Shown here: piece after piece, positions 27,677-37,576 of the stretch | How positions within the stretch are numbered: position 1 is the first letter of the stretch | Layout: each line of letters starts with the position of its first letter | DNA from: Acidobacteriota bacterium | Lineage (GTDB): Bacteria; Acidobacteriota; Terriglobia; Terriglobales; Acidobacteriaceae | NCBI GenBank assembly: GCA_021781795.1 | Contig: JAJXWA010000013.1 | Coordinates: 1 to 61,005, forward strand | Length of the DNA stretch: 61,005 nt | Direction of reading: 5' to 3' | Notes under the pieces: model-generated | What the model saw: the letters and a program-made list of their open reading frames with translations, nothing else | Database searches by the model: none | Told to the model about the DNA's origin: nothing | Position numbers and translations under genes: made by a program

Positions 27677-28153
27677 ATGATGCCTTGCAGAGTCCAGATT
27701 GAGAAGAAGCCGGGAGAATCGGGACTGACGCTGGTTGAGCTGATCGTGACGGTGGCGATCCTAGGGATTCTGGCTGCAGCGGCTGTGCCGGTGGCGCAGT
27801 TTCAGGTGAAGCGGCAGAAGGAGCGCGAGCTGCGTCGCGACCTGTGGGCCATGCGAGACGCGATTGACCACTACAAGGATGCAGCGGATAAAGGCGCCTT
27901 TCAGACCAAGGTGGACAGCCAGAATTATCCGCCCGACCTGGAGACACTGGTGAACGGCGTGGATGTGCAGGGCAAGAAGGTGAAGTTTCTGCGCAAGATT
28001 CCGGTGGATCCGATGACGGGCAATACGGACTGGGGCATGCGCTCGATGCAAGACGATCCGAGTTCGGATTCCTATGGCGGGCAGAGCGTGTTTGACGTGC
28101 ACTCGAAATCAACAGGGACCGCGCTGGACGGGACAAAATACTCAGACTGGTAG
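27677..28153 (+). CDS. Type II secretion/type IV pilin-like protein (GspG-type pseudopilin)
   Basis: A 158-aa pseudopilin. The prepilin peptidase site reads ESG followed by LTLVELIVTVAILGILAAAA, that is cleavage after Gly16 with the +5 Glu kept and a hydrophobic N-terminal helix. The C-terminal half has the alternating Gly/Asp loops of the major pseudopilin (FLRKIPVDPMTGNTDWGMRS). It starts 6 bp after the secretin stop and is followed 8 bp later by a second paralogue, so all three are likely one operon with a secretion or pilus function. Confidence 0.9.
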   Translation: MMPCRVQIEKKPGESGLTLVELIVTVAILGILAAAAVPVAQFQVKRQKERELRRDLWAMRDAIDHYKDAADKGAFQTKVDSQNYPPDLETLVNGVDVQGKKVKFLRKIPVDPMTGNTDWGMRSMQDDPSSDSYGGQSVFDVHSKSTGTALDGTKYSDW

Positions 28154-28161
28154 AAGACAGA

Positions 28162-28563
28162 ATGCGCAGGACGGGCCAACACGAAGCAGGCTTCACGCTG
28201 ATGGAACTGATGATTGTTATGGCGATCATCAGCGTCCTCGCGACCCTTGCTGTGCCCAGTTTCATTGGTGCCATCAAGTCGGCGCGCGAGGCCGTTCTGA
28301 AAGAAGATCTCAGCGTGATGCGCGCCGCTATCGACTCCTATACGATGGACAAGCAGAAGGCTCCCCAGACGATGGACGATCTGGTGCAGGAGGGCTATCT
28401 GCGGAGCATCCCCGTGGACCCGATGACAAAGAGTTCGGACACTTGGGTGACGGACACGAGCGATGCTCTTCACTCGCTGGATCAAACCGAGCCGGGCATT
28501 GACGATGTGCATTCGGGGTCACAGGAGACGGGGTCGGACGGGCAGCCCTATTCATCGTGGTAG
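28162..28563 (+). CDS. GspG-like pseudopilin (paralogue)
   Basis: A 133-aa pseudopilin with EAG before the processing site and FTLMELMIVMAIISVLATLA as N-terminal helix (Glu at +5). The second half repeats the pattern of its upstream neighbour: LRSIPVDPMTKSSDTWVT, then a Ser/Gly/Asp-rich tail ending in PYSSW, comparable with SKSTGTALDGTKYSDW of the neighbour. The two probably arose by duplication and may form the pilus-like shaft that works with the secretin. No ATPase, inner-membrane GspF or prepilin peptidase gene is in the window. Confidence 0.9.
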   Translation: MRRTGQHEAGFTLMELMIVMAIISVLATLAVPSFIGAIKSAREAVLKEDLSVMRAAIDSYTMDKQKAPQTMDDLVQEGYLRSIPVDPMTKSSDTWVTDTSDALHSLDQTEPGIDDVHSGSQETGSDGQPYSSW

Positions 28564-28575
28564 GCAGGAGGTCGG

Positions 28576-29055
28576 ATGAGGATTGGCCTTATAGGCGCAT
28601 TGGTGGTGATGCTTGGCGCGCTTGGCGCGGGTGCAGAACTGCGCGCGCAGCAGAGCGCGACGATCACGGTGCGAATTCTGGATGGAAAGACGGGCACGCA
28701 GGCAGACGCCTCGAATGTGCTGATTCAGTTCGATCATCATCACGAGACCACGGGCGACTGGCAGCACCAGAATGACGATGGCAGCATCGAAGTGCGTGTG
28801 CCGCCTGGCGCAAAGGTGATATCTGTGCACGCCACCTATCAGAATGCGATGGAGTACTACATCAATTGCGATGTGGCGAAACAGAAGAACTCGTCGGTCG
28901 AGTCGTGGTATCCGATCGCAGACATACTCAATGCAGGAATCGTGATGCCGAATGATTGTGTGAAGCAGAAAGACGCAGCGAAGATCAAAATCGATCCTCA
29001 GAAGGGCGTATTTGTCGTCTACGTGAGGCAGCACAACTGGCGAGAGCAGGACTGA
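28576..29055 (+). CDS. Exported hypothetical protein
   Basis: A 159-aa protein with a signal peptide (RIGLIGALVVMLGALGAGAELRAQ, cleavage near LRAQ-Q), a GGAGG SD just upstream, and then a beta-rich domain (ATITVRILDGKTGTQADASNVLIQF) that resembles the carboxypeptidase-regulatory/transthyretin-like fold in its first strands. Two cysteines (in YYINCDV and MPNDCVK) could pair after export. I do not recognise a named family. It lies 12 bp after the second pseudopilin and may belong to the same operon. Confidence 0.7.
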   Translation: MRIGLIGALVVMLGALGAGAELRAQQSATITVRILDGKTGTQADASNVLIQFDHHHETTGDWQHQNDDGSIEVRVPPGAKVISVHATYQNAMEYYINCDVAKQKNSSVESWYPIADILNAGIVMPNDCVKQKDAAKIKIDPQKGVFVVYVRQHNWREQD

Positions 29056-29100
29056 GAGCGTCTTTCAAGATCTGTTGGCCGCGGGCAGGGGAGTTTGTGA

Positions 29101-29880
29101 TTGACGAACAGCATTGAGTGGTGTCCAGCGGGCAACTCTTTCCTTGCAGAAGTTGAAGGTCGCTATGCAGCTCTGATGGAGACGGCGCGGCGCAGGGAGC
29201 CGCAGCCGGAAGCAGCGGAATCGGGATTGGGAGGCCGTCTGCTTTATGCCGGTTTGCTGGACGAAGCGGGCCGCGCTCTCGTGGTCGCCGGCAACATCGC
29301 AGGTGCTGCGACTTTGACTGCCACTGCGGATCCGACCTTACAGAAGCAAGCCGTCCGTGATGGTGTGGTGGATTTTCTGGTGACGTCGCTCGATGAAGCC
29401 CTGCGCATTTTGAAGAATGAGATTCGCAAGGGTGAGGCGGTTGCCGTCTGCGTTGCTGCTGATCCCAAGGCGATGGAGCGCGAGATGGCGGAGCGAGGAG
29501 TCGCACCGGATCTTCTGCGCGATGTGGCTCTGGCTAGCTCAGACGGTTACGCGCCGGGCGTGGTCAGCGTGAGCTGGCGTGTGGCGACGATGCCGGTTCA
29601 ATGGCTCCCAAAGCTGGATGCGCTTGCGGTGGAGTGCCTGCCTGCGCAGGCCGGAGGTGCGCGCCGCTGGCTGCAACGGGCGCCGCGCTACATGGGGCGC
29701 ATGGTGAAAGGCGAACGGCTGCTGACGGCCGATGCGGAGTTTGCCGCCTGCTTTGCGGAGCGCGTGCGGCGCAGCGTTGAGGCGGGGGAAATTGCGACGC
29801 CCGTGACGGTGCACGTTTGCGGCGCGAAGGGCTGCGAGGAGTCCACCTTCTCGCCAGGCGCCGAAACCATTGCGCGTTAG
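29101..29880 (+). CDS. Orphan protein resembling the central NAD-binding domain of urocanase
   Basis: A 259-aa protein with TTG start 29101 and GGGGAG upstream. Residues about 50-160 follow the order of the urocanase (HutU) Rossmann domain: a glycine-poor ALVVAGNIAGAATLTAT loop, then VDFLVTSLDEALRILKNEIR (urocanase has TDDLDEALALVR at this point), a GEAVAVCVAADP strand (where urocanase has RALSVGLLGNA), EMAERGVAPDLLRD, and a following DGYAPG in the place of NGYLP. The conserved urocanase GMGG loop and catalytic Cys region are absent, and full urocanase is about 550 aa. The C-terminal 90 residues are unassigned, with a CGAKGCEES motif. The likeness is by eye; function unknown. Confidence 0.6.
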   Translation: MTNSIEWCPAGNSFLAEVEGRYAALMETARRREPQPEAAESGLGGRLLYAGLLDEAGRALVVAGNIAGAATLTATADPTLQKQAVRDGVVDFLVTSLDEALRILKNEIRKGEAVAVCVAADPKAMEREMAERGVAPDLLRDVALASSDGYAPGVVSVSWRVATMPVQWLPKLDALAVECLPAQAGGARRWLQRAPRYMGRMVKGERLLTADAEFAACFAERVRRSVEAGEIATPVTVHVCGAKGCEESTFSPGAETIAR

Positions 29881-29892
29881 CGCGGTTCTACG

Positions 29893-30492
29893 CTAGATCG
29901 GGTGGTGCGCGGCCTGTACGTTGTCGATGAGCGTCCAGAGGGCGCGAAGCCCATGGCCGGTTTTGGCCGAGACGGGCAATACTTCTTCCAGTTCCAATGC
30001 CTTTTTAATTGCGGCGAGGTTGCGGGTACGCTCGTTGCCGCTGAGCCGATCAATTTTGGTGGCGACGACTGCGAAGGAACGGCCCGCGCTGCGCAGCCAG
30101 TCGACGAGTTGGCGGTCGCTGGCCTGCGGGGGAATGTTCGAATCGACGAGGCAGATGCAGAGGCCAAGCGTGGTGCGCTCGGCGAGATAGGGCTCAATGA
30201 AGGCAGGCCAGCCGGCGGAGATGGATTTGGAGATCTTGGCGTAGCCGTAGCCGGGCAGGTCGGCGAAAGTCAGGCGCGGGCGCTGCTTCTCGTCTGAGAG
30301 CAGGAAAAAATTGATGGCGCGCGTGCGGCCGGGAGTGGAAGAGACCTTCGCGGCTTTGTCGCCGACGAGCGCGTTCAGGAGGCTGGACTTGCCGACGTTG
30401 GAGCGGCCGAGGAAGGCGATCTCCGGCATGCCGGGCGCAGGAAACTGTGCGGCGGCCAAGGCCGAGAGCAGGAATCTGGTCGAGTAGCGCAT
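29893..30492 (-). CDS. engB: YihA/EngB family ribosome biogenesis GTP-binding protein
   Basis: A 199-aa small GTPase needed for 50S assembly and cell division. G1 GRSNVGKSSL, G2 TPGRT region with the conserved INFF, G3 DLPGYGYAK, G4 TKIDR and G5 SAKTG are all present. Complete. It follows lon by 22 bp on the same strand, a neighbourhood seen in many bacteria. It converges on the urocanase-like gene (12 bp between stops). Confidence 0.95.
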   Translation of the reverse strand: MRYSTRFLLSALAAAQFPAPGMPEIAFLGRSNVGKSSLLNALVGDKAAKVSSTPGRTRAINFFLLSDEKQRPRLTFADLPGYGYAKISKSISAGWPAFIEPYLAERTTLGLCICLVDSNIPPQASDRQLVDWLRSAGRSFAVVATKIDRLSGNERTRNLAAIKKALELEEVLPVSAKTGHGLRALWTLIDNVQAAHHPI

Positions 30493-30514
30493 GGAGCGTG
30501 AGCCGTGACGCGGC

Positions 30515-32926
30515 CTACTGCCGCGCCACCGGGCCTGTGACAGACTCTGATGCTGGGACGGAGGCCAGCACCTCAGTCTCTGCGGGGATGGGCGCGGGCA
30601 GCGGGCCTTCGAGAGCCAGCGCCAGCACCTCGTCCATGGTGTCCACGAAATGGAGCTTCATGGAGTTCTTGATGTTGTCGGGCAGCTCGGCCACGTCTTT
30701 CTCATTGCCCTTGGGCAGGATGGCCTCGAAGATGCCTGCTCGAAGCGCGGCGAGCAGCTTTTCCTTGAGTCCGCCGATGGGCAGGACCTTGCCGCGCAGC
30801 GTAATTTCGCCGGTCATGGCGATATCGCGGCGCACGGGAATCCTGGCGAGCGCGCTGGCGAGCGCGGTGGCCATAGTGATGCCCGCGGAGGGCCCGTCCT
30901 TGGGAATGGCGCCCTCGGGCACGTGCAGGTGAATGTCGAGGTTGCGATAGAACTCGCGGCTGAGACCGAGCGCCTGCGCCTTGCCGCGGATGTAGCTGAG
31001 CGCGGCCTGCGCGGACTCCTGCATGACGTCGCCGAGCTGGCCGGTGATGGTGAGCTTGCCTTTGCCGTCGAGGACCTGGACTTCCGTTGACAGGATGCTG
31101 CCGCCGACTTCGGTCCATGCGAGGCCCGTGACGAGGCCGACTTCGCTCTTCTCATGAACCTCGGACTCGCGGAAGCGGGGCACGCCGAGGAACTCTGCGA
31201 TGTTGGCCGCGGCGAGTTCCTCCTTGTGCTTCGCGCCTTTTTTGACGACGCGACGGGCGACTTTGCGGCATACATTGCCAATCTCGCGCTCGAGGTTGCG
31301 CACGCCGGCTTCTCGCGTGTAGCTGCGAATGATTTCGAGGATTGCGTCGTCGCGGAAGGAGATGTTCTTCTCGCTAAGGCCGGTCTGCTCGCGCTGCTTC
31401 TTGATGAGGTATTGCCGCGCGATTTCAAGCTTTTCGTGCTCGGTGTAGCCCTGCAGGCGGAGGACTTCCATGCGGTCCTGAAGCGCCGCAGGGATGGTGT
31501 GCATCACGTTGGCCGTGGCGACGAAGAGCACCTGCGAGAGATCGTAGTCTACGTCGAGGTAATGATCCTGGAAGGTGGTGTTCTGCTCGGGGTCAAGCAC
31601 TTCCAGCAGCGCCGAAGCGGGATCGCCGCGGAAATCCGAGGCCATCTTGTCGACTTCGTCGAGGAGGAAGACGGGGTTCTTGGTACCGGCGCGCTTCATG
31701 TGCTGAATAATCTGGCCTGGCAGAGCGCCGATGTAGGTGCGACGATGGCCGCGAATCTCTGCTTCGTCGCGCACGCCGCCGAGCGAGAGGCGCACGAATT
31801 TGCGACCCGTAGCTTTGGCGATGGACATGCCGAGCGAGGTCTTGCCGACTCCGGGAGGCCCGACGAAGCAAAGGATCGAGCCCTTGGGATTCTTGACGAG
31901 CTGGCGCACGGCGAGGAACTCAAGGATGCGCTCCTTGATTTTTTCGAGGCCGTAGTGGTCCTCGTTGAGCACCTTCTCCGCAAAATCGATGGAGCGCGTC
32001 TCCTTGGACTTTTTCTTCCACGGCACGGCGAGCAGCCAGTCAATGTAGTTGCGGCTGACGGTGGACTCGGCCGACATGGGCGGCATGGCTTCGAGCTTCC
32101 TGAGCTCCTGAACGGCCTTCTCCAAGACTTCTTTGGGCATGCCGGCAGATTCAATTTTCTTGCGCAGTTCATCGAACTCGCTTTTTTCGCCGCGGCCCAG
32201 CTCTTTCTGGATGGCCTTAATCTTTTCGTTCAGGTAGTACTCTTTTTGCGCACGCTCCATCTGGCGCTTGACGCGGGACTGGATGTTACGGTCGATGTCG
32301 AGCTTTTCAATCTCGATGTCGAGCACATCGGCGATGCGGGCCAGGCGCGAGGCGGGATCGAAGATGGCCAGAAGCTCCTGCTTTTCTTCAATACCAATCT
32401 GAAGATTGGCCGCGATCGTGTCGGTCAGCTTGGCGGGCTCGTCCATGCGCACCGAGGCGATGATGGTTTCGTAGTTGAGCGACTGCTGCAGCTTGACGTA
32501 CTGCTCGAAGAGCGAGGTGACGCGCTGCATGAGCTGCTCAGCAGCTGGCGTCATTTCAAAATCTGCTTTGCCGGTACGAACCGTGGCGACGAAGAATCCG
32601 TCGCGATCCGTGACTTCGATCGACTTAGCGCGCTCTACGCCTTCGACGAGTACCTTGATGTTGCCGTCCGGCATTTTGACGCTCTGCACGATGTTGCAGA
32701 TGGATCCGACCTGATAGATGTCCTTGGCATGGGGTTCGTCGATCGAGGCATCATGCTGCGTCGCGAGGAAGATTTTACGGTCGCCGTTCAGAGCCTCCTC
32801 GAGCGCGCGCACGCTGGACTGCCGGCCCACGACAAACGGGGTCATCATGTAGGGGAAGATCACCATGTCCCGGATGGGCATCATGGGAAGCTTATGGGAC
32901 TCGGTCTTTTCTCGCGCTGAGGTCAT
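30515..32926 (-). CDS. lon: ATP-dependent Lon protease
   Basis: An 803-aa LonA: N-terminal substrate-binding LAN domain ([19 protein letters not shown]), coiled region about 200-270, AAA+ module with Walker A GPPGVGKT at 356-363 and Walker [10 protein letters not shown], and the protease domain with catalytic Ser680 (PKDGPSAG) and Lys721 (GGLKEK). Degrades misfolded and regulatory proteins in the cytosol. Upstream 32927-33204 shows no clear CIRCE element or heat-shock promoter. It sits near clpX-clpP-tig but is separated from them by two small genes. Confidence 0.97.
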   Translation of the reverse strand: MTSAREKTESHKLPMMPIRDMVIFPYMMTPFVVGRQSSVRALEEALNGDRKIFLATQHDASIDEPHAKDIYQVGSICNIVQSVKMPDGNIKVLVEGVERAKSIEVTDRDGFFVATVRTGKADFEMTPAAEQLMQRVTSLFEQYVKLQQSLNYETIIASVRMDEPAKLTDTIAANLQIGIEEKQELLAIFDPASRLARIADVLDIEIEKLDIDRNIQSRVKRQMERAQKEYYLNEKIKAIQKELGRGEKSEFDELRKKIESAGMPKEVLEKAVQELRKLEAMPPMSAESTVSRNYIDWLLAVPWKKKSKETRSIDFAEKVLNEDHYGLEKIKERILEFLAVRQLVKNPKGSILCFVGPPGVGKTSLGMSIAKATGRKFVRLSLGGVRDEAEIRGHRRTYIGALPGQIIQHMKRAGTKNPVFLLDEVDKMASDFRGDPASALLEVLDPEQNTTFQDHYLDVDYDLSQVLFVATANVMHTIPAALQDRMEVLRLQGYTEHEKLEIARQYLIKKQREQTGLSEKNISFRDDAILEIIRSYTREAGVRNLEREIGNVCRKVARRVVKKGAKHKEELAAANIAEFLGVPRFRESEVHEKSEVGLVTGLAWTEVGGSILSTEVQVLDGKGKLTITGQLGDVMQESAQAALSYIRGKAQALGLSREFYRNLDIHLHVPEGAIPKDGPSAGITMATALASALARIPVRRDIAMTGEITLRGKVLPIGGLKEKLLAALRAGIFEAILPKGNEKDVAELPDNIKNSMKLHFVDTMDEVLALALEGPLPAPIPAETEVLASVPASESVTGPVARQ

Positions 32927-33204
32927 TGGGGATCCCTGAAGATTAGACGCGCATCTTTCGTTCTGGCTTCAGGCGAAATCTGCTGGTCTTCTTGGGATTG
33001 TACAGCGGATGGTTCGATTGGGCGAGGCATGCAGCCAGAACAACGGCATCGGAGGGCCCATGGCAGAGACGCCCTGCTTACACGGGGCACTGGGCGGTTA
33101 AGGGCTGTGTCGCGAAGGCGTTGCGACCCTGTCTGCACACAGAACGACCTGAGCGGCCGTGCGCGCAACTGGCCGTTGCTCGGGGTTGAACTGAGGAGCA
33201 GTCT

Positions 33205-33474
33205 TCAGTGCCGACGAAGTCCCAGCCGGGCGGCGAGGCCTCCAGCCAGGATTCCAGCGCCGAATGCAAGGCCGAGTGCCTCAAAAGGGCGCTGCTTGAC
33301 CGAATGGCGCACATCCTCGATGAGGTTCTCTGTGGCGTGTCGGCTCCGCTTTATGGCCTGATTGGCGGTGCGGGCACCGTTCTCCACTGCTTCCGACACT
33401 TTGGAACGGATTTTAGAGACTTCGCGAAGAGCGTCTTCCACAGACGCTGTCTTTTCAAACACGCTGGCCGGCAT
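33205..33474 (-). CDS. Small membrane-anchored ElaB/YqjD/DUF883-like protein
   Basis: An 89-aa protein with a long amphipathic helix (about 5-60) rich in Glu, Arg, Ser and Ala, then RPFEALGLAFGAGILAGGLA and a basic C-terminal tail LGLRRH. This is the plan of ElaB/YqjD proteins, which bind ribosomes in stationary phase and are held in the inner membrane by a C-terminal glycine-rich helix. GGAGGG lies 7 nt before the ATG. It is divergent from the CDGSH gene. The 278 bp on its 3' side up to lon hold no gene that I can support. Confidence 0.8.
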   Translation of the reverse strand: MPASVFEKTASVEDALREVSKIRSKVSEAVENGARTANQAIKRSRHATENLIEDVRHSVKQRPFEALGLAFGAGILAGGLAARLGLRRH

Positions 33475-33641
33475 TTCTTTGCCCTCCCGCAGTCAGAATG
33501 CTCTGAGGCGGACCAGACGACAGTGACCTGAAAGCCAGTTCTGTGTGACTCAGACCACAGAGACACGGAGGCGTGCGGGCCCTCAGGATGGTGTAAAGTA
33601 GCAGTCGCAGCAGCGTTATTTTTCTTCAGGAGAGGTTTCGC

Positions 33642-33881
33642 ATGGCAGATCCCGTTATTGTCCAGAAGGGCCCCTATGCAGTGCCAGTGGAAGCTGGGAA
33701 GAGCTACCACTGGTGTGCGTGTGGGCAGAGCAAGAACCAGCCGTTTTGCGACGGCAGCCATAAGGGAACCGGCATGACACCGATGAAGTTCGAGGCGACG
33801 GAGTCGAAGACCGTTTACCTGTGCGGCTGCAAGCACACGGGCAACCGGCCCTTCTGCGACGGCAGCCACTCGAAGCTCTGA
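33642..33881 (+). CDS. CDGSH iron-sulfur domain protein with two CDGSH motifs
   Basis: A 79-aa protein made of two tandem CDGSH units: [16 protein letters not shown] and [16 protein letters not shown]. Each matches the consensus C-X-C-X2-S/T-X3-P-X-C-D-G-S-H, so each should hold a [2Fe-2S] cluster with 3Cys/1His ligation. This is the bacterial double-motif type (MiNT/CISD3-like). No membrane segment. AGGAG sits 8 nt before ATG. A bidirectional terminator follows, and clpX converges on it. Redox or iron-sulfur transfer roles are known for the family; the partner is unknown. Confidence 0.95.
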   Translation: MADPVIVQKGPYAVPVEAGKSYHWCACGQSKNQPFCDGSHKGTGMTPMKFEATESKTVYLCGCKHTGNRPFCDGSHSKL

Positions 33882-33936
33882 GCAGGTCCAGAGCGGCAGA
33901 GAAGTTGAGCTGAGAGCTGTTTGCTCACACACAAGA

Positions 33937-33966
33937 AAAGAGGGCACGCAGATGCGCGCCCTCTTT
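33937..33966. terminator. Bidirectional intrinsic terminator between the CDGSH gene and clpX
   Basis: AAAGAGGGC (33937-33945) pairs with GCCCTCTTT (33958-33966); three further inner pairs (CGC/GCG at 33947-33949 and 33954-33956) close a 4-nt loop. A-rich on the left (33933-33939) and TTT on the right let it work for both converging genes. Confidence 0.82.
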
Positions 33967-33989
33967 GATTCTGATGCCGAGGTACTTCG

Positions 33990-35261
33990 TCAGCCAGCCT
34001 TCTCAAGCAAGCTGAGGGATAGATCGCGGCGCTCGACCATGTCCTTGGTGATTTCGAGGTCGCGGACTTTCTTGTTGCTCGGCAGGTGATACATCAGGTC
34101 GAGCATCAGCTCTTCGAGAATCATGCGGAGTCCGCGCGCACCGACCTTGCGGGCAAGGGCTTCACGGGCGATGGCGCCGGTCGCCTCCTGCGTAAAGTGC
34201 AGACGGACATTCTCATACTCAAGCAACCGCTGATATTGCTTGAGGATTGCATTGCGCGGCTTGGTTAGGATCTCGACCAGGGCTGGCTCGTCCAGCTCAT
34301 CGAGCACGCCCATGACCGGCAGCCGGCCAACGAACTCGGGGATCAGCCCATACTTAATCAGGTCCTGCGGTTCGGTCTTGCGAAGCAGTTCCGTGTCGCG
34401 GTGCGAACGGACTCCGGCTGCTTCTGTCTCGGCCTCAGGAGTTTTGAAGCCGAGCGCCTTTTTGCCGATGCGGCGGCCGACGACGCGTTCAAGCCCGACG
34501 AAGGCTCCACCACAGATGAAAAGAATATTCGTAGTATCGACTGCCGTAAATTCCTGATGAGGGTGCTTGCGGCCGCCCTGCGGAGGAACGTTGGCGACGG
34601 TGCCCTCGAGGATCTTGAGCAGGGCCTGCTGCACTCCCTCGCCCGAAACGTCGCGGGTGATGGAGGGGTTCTCGTCCTTGCGGCCGATCTTGTCGATCTC
34701 ATCGATGTAGATGATGCCCTGCTGGGCGCGGGTGACGTCGCCGTCGGCGGCCTGCAACAGCTTGAGGATGATGTTCTCGACATCCTCGCCGACGTAACCG
34801 GCCTCGGTGAGCGTGGTCGCATCCACGATGGCAAAGGGCACGTCGAGCATCTTGGCCAGGGTGTGGGCGAGCAGCGTCTTGCCGGAACCGGTGGGTCCGA
34901 TGAGCAGGATGTTGGACTTGGCGAGCTCGACTTCGTTGTTCCGCATGCGGTTCATCTGCACGCGCTTGTAATGGTTGTAGACTGCGACGGCGAGCTTTTT
35001 CTTGGTCTGGTCCTGGCCGATGACGAAGTCGTCGAGGAAGCTTTTCACTTCCTGCGGCTTGGGCAGATGCCCGGCAGCAGTAGTGGGATGCGCTTCGCCG
35101 CGGTCATCCTCGAGGATCGAGTTGCAGACGGCGACGCATTCATCGCAGATATAGGCGCGCGGGTAGTCGCTGGGCGAGGAGATGAGTTTGGCCACGGCAT
35201 CCTGCGATTTGTGGCAGAACGAGCAGCGTAGCGCTTCTTCCGGTCCCGTGCGCGTCTTCAT
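33990..35261 (-). CDS. clpX: ATP-dependent Clp protease ATP-binding subunit ClpX
   Basis: A 423-aa AAA+ unfoldase that feeds ClpP. N-terminal zinc-binding domain with C13, C16, C39 and C42; Walker A GPTGSGKT at 122-129; Walker [10 protein letters not shown]; sensor region and GAR pore-loop-like sequences; IGF-type loop region around IGKKALGF. Length and order are normal. It lies 64 bp downstream of clpP in the usual tig-clpP-clpX order on the minus strand. Confidence 0.97.
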   Translation of the reverse strand: MKTRTGPEEALRCSFCHKSQDAVAKLISSPSDYPRAYICDECVAVCNSILEDDRGEAHPTTAAGHLPKPQEVKSFLDDFVIGQDQTKKKLAVAVYNHYKRVQMNRMRNNEVELAKSNILLIGPTGSGKTLLAHTLAKMLDVPFAIVDATTLTEAGYVGEDVENIILKLLQAADGDVTRAQQGIIYIDEIDKIGRKDENPSITRDVSGEGVQQALLKILEGTVANVPPQGGRKHPHQEFTAVDTTNILFICGGAFVGLERVVGRRIGKKALGFKTPEAETEAAGVRSHRDTELLRKTEPQDLIKYGLIPEFVGRLPVMGVLDELDEPALVEILTKPRNAILKQYQRLLEYENVRLHFTQEATGAIAREALARKVGARGLRMILEELMLDLMYHLPSNKKVRDLEITKDMVERRDLSLSLLEKAG

Positions 35262-35325
35262 AGTGAGATGACTCCCTGCGACTATCTTAGTGCAAATCCG
35301 CCTGAGGCGGGGCCCTTCCGCAACG

Positions 35326-35916
35326 TTACGAACGTGGACGGTCTATGATTTCGTCAACAATGCCGTACTCCCGGGCCTGGTGCGCGTTCATGATGAAGTC
35401 GCGCTCCACATCGCGCTCGATGCGCTCGAGCGACTGGCCGGTGTGCTTTGCCATGAGGTTGTTGGTAATCTCGCGGATGCGCAGAATCTCGCGCGCATGA
35501 ATATCGATGTCAGTGGCCTGGCCACTGAGTCCGCCCATCGAGGGCTGATGAATGAGAATCCGCGAGTTGGGCAGCGCAAACCGCTTGCCTTTGGTGCCGG
35601 CGAGCAGCAGGAAAGCTCCCATGCTGGCGGCCTGCCCGATGCAGTATGTGACCACATTGTTCTTGATGAACTGCATCGTGTCATAAATGGCGAGCCCCGC
35701 GGTGATGGAGCCGCCCGGCGAGTTGATGTAAAGCTGGATGTCCTTCTCCGGATCTTCGCCGGAGAGGAAGAGCATCTGGGCCACGACGAGGTTGGCGATC
35801 TGGTCGTCGATGGGGGTGCCGAGAAAGATAATATTGTCGCGCAGCAGGCGGGAATAAATATCGTAGGCGCGCTCGCCCCTGCTCGTCTGCTCAACCACCA
35901 TGGGAACCAATGCCAT
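35326..35916 (-). CDS. clpP: ATP-dependent Clp protease proteolytic subunit ClpP
   Basis: A 196-aa serine peptidase. From ATG 35916 the catalytic triad is Ser98 (GQAASMGAF), His123 ([11 protein letters not shown]) and Asp173 (ERDFIMN). The N-terminal loop [21 protein letters not shown] is the standard ClpP beginning, so the in-frame start 20 codons upstream is not preferred. Middle gene of tig-clpP-clpX, 101 bp after tig. Confidence 0.96.
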   Translation of the reverse strand: MALVPMVVEQTSRGERAYDIYSRLLRDNIIFLGTPIDDQIANLVVAQMLFLSGEDPEKDIQLYINSPGGSITAGLAIYDTMQFIKNNVVTYCIGQAASMGAFLLLAGTKGKRFALPNSRILIHQPSMGGLSGQATDIDIHAREILRIREITNNLMAKHTGQSLERIERDVERDFIMNAHQAREYGIVDEIIDRPRS

Positions 35917-36017
35917 AGATCGCTCGTCTCGTCTTTTCTTAGGGAATCGAAGTCCCCCGTGTTGTCGGCCGCGCAAACCTTGAGAGTCGACGCGGCTGCC
36001 TGGCTTTGTCTGCCTGC

Positions 36018-37400
36018 CTAAGCAGGCAGCCTCTGGTAGAGCAAATCCGCAACCTTTTCGCGCTTGAGTTGTTCCCGGATTCTAGCGATGCCGCCATCCT
36101 CCGTCAATCGCTTGTGGAGTGCCTCGACAGGTTCCCGGGACTGGATGGCCGCGATTTGAATCTCGCGATCCACCTCTTCGTCGGTCACGGAGATGTTCTC
36201 GGCCTCGGCGATGCGGTCCATCAGGATGGTCGCCTTAACCTCGGCGATGGCTCCGTCACGCTGGGCTGTGCGAAGACGGCCGAAGTCGAGTTTGCGCATC
36301 TGCTCGGCCTGCATGCCCTGCGCCGCGAGGGCGCGAAGGCCGCGTTCGAGCCGCGCGTCAATGCGATCCTGCACGAGCGACTCGGGAACGGCGAAGGCGA
36401 ACTTCTCAGACAGCGCGGCGAAGAGCTTGTCTTTTGTCTCGTTCTCGACGCTGTTGCGCTTGCGCTGGGCCATGTGCTCGCGGACGCGCGTCTGCAGGTC
36501 TGCGAGGTTCTCATAGCCGCCGAGTTCCTTGGCCAGTTCGTCGTTCAACTCCGGCACAGTGCGCTTCTTGATGCCTTTGACAGCCACGTCGTAGGCGACG
36601 GTCTTGCCCGCGATGCGCTTTTCAGGGTACTCGGCGGGGTAGATCACCTCGGCCTTGAGCTCCTGGCCGGGCTTTGCGCCGCGCAAGACCTGCGTGAATG
36701 CCTCGACGGTGTCTTTGCCGCCGATCTCGACGAGGGCATCTTCGCCCTTGACGGGATCGCCGTCCGCTTCGTCGGCAATCACTCCGGTGTAGGAGATCTG
36801 CGCCCAGTCGCCGTCGACCAGAGCACGGTCCTCTTCCACGGGCTCGATGGTGGCGCGCGATTCGCGCAGCTCCTCCATCTCGCGGTTGAACTCCTCATCT
36901 GTAATTTCGACGGAGGGCTTTTCCACGGTGACGGATTGGTAGCCTTCGATGGAGAAATCCGGAATGTACTCGAAGACCGCCTTGACGTGCAGCGGCTTAC
37001 CATCTTCCACCGTGAGCTCTGTGACCTGCGGCTGACCCACAGGCTTGATCTTCAGGTCGCGCACGCCCTGGTTGAAGCGCTCCGGGAGCAGCGTGTCGAT
37101 CACTTCCTTCCGAATCTCAGTGGCAAACTTGCGCTGGATGACGGACTCGGGCGTCTTGCCGGGGCGAAAGCCGGGGATGCGTGCGTATTTCTGATAGGCG
37201 CGTGTGACCTTGCGGAAGGTCTTCGAGACCTCATCGGCATCAGCCTCGACGGTCAGCTCGCGGGTGCATTCCGGGTTCAGAACCGGACCATGCTGGTGGT
37301 CGTGCGTGTGATCGTGGCCTTCGTGGGAGTGGTCGTGAGCCGAGCCGGCGCTTGCCGCATCAGGCTGGGTGTTGCTTTCGAGGGTATCAGTGGGACTCAA
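36018..37400 (-). CDS. tig: Trigger factor with histidine-rich N-terminal extension
   Basis: A 460-aa ribosome-associated chaperone/PPIase. After the extension come the ribosome-binding domain with the loop GFRPGKTP, an FKBP-like PPIase domain ([20 protein letters not shown]), and the helical C-terminal chaperone domain. The start is TTG 37400 with GGAAGG upstream; no ATG exists before the conserved domain, and the longer open frame upstream belongs to the CPCC gene and the region before it. Residues 22-37 hold eight histidines spaced by Asp, Ser, Glu, Gly, Thr and Gln ([16 protein letters not shown]), an added tail of about 45 residues that usual trigger factors lack. First gene of tig-clpP-clpX. 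Confidence 0.92.
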   Translation of the reverse strand: MSPTDTLESNTQPDAASAGSAHDHSHEGHDHTHDHQHGPVLNPECTRELTVEADADEVSKTFRKVTRAYQKYARIPGFRPGKTPESVIQRKFATEIRKEVIDTLLPERFNQGVRDLKIKPVGQPQVTELTVEDGKPLHVKAVFEYIPDFSIEGYQSVTVEKPSVEITDEEFNREMEELRESRATIEPVEEDRALVDGDWAQISYTGVIADEADGDPVKGEDALVEIGGKDTVEAFTQVLRGAKPGQELKAEVIYPAEYPEKRIAGKTVAYDVAVKGIKKRTVPELNDELAKELGGYENLADLQTRVREHMAQRKRNSVENETKDKLFAALSEKFAFAVPESLVQDRIDARLERGLRALAAQGMQAEQMRKLDFGRLRTAQRDGAIAEVKATILMDRIAEAENISVTDEEVDREIQIAAIQSREPVEALHKRLTEDGGIARIREQLKREKVADLLYQRLPA

Positions 37401-37576
37401 CGTTTTGCCTTCCAGGCGCGGTTTGGCGCCGAACAAACTGCCGGGCAGGAGCGGAGTCTGAGAGCAGACATCGCTGCGCGGCGGGGGGAATTCCTCACTC
37501 AATGGTAAGAGGGTGGATGGGCGGGGGTCAAACCGGCGTCGGCTGGCTGTCTGTGCTGCGGATTGTCCGGGACGAG

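Noticed and set aside
31154..32920. 588-codon open frame on the + strand
   Set aside because: Fully antisense to lon, whose domains and catalytic residues are all present; the + frame has no family resemblance and is a high-GC mirror artefact.
32927..33204. Small genes or a heat-shock element upstream of lon
   Set aside because: Short frames here have no good starts and no CIRCE-type repeat is visible.
36006..37508. 500-codon open frame on the + strand
   Set aside because: Antisense to tig and its His-rich tail; no recognisable domain.
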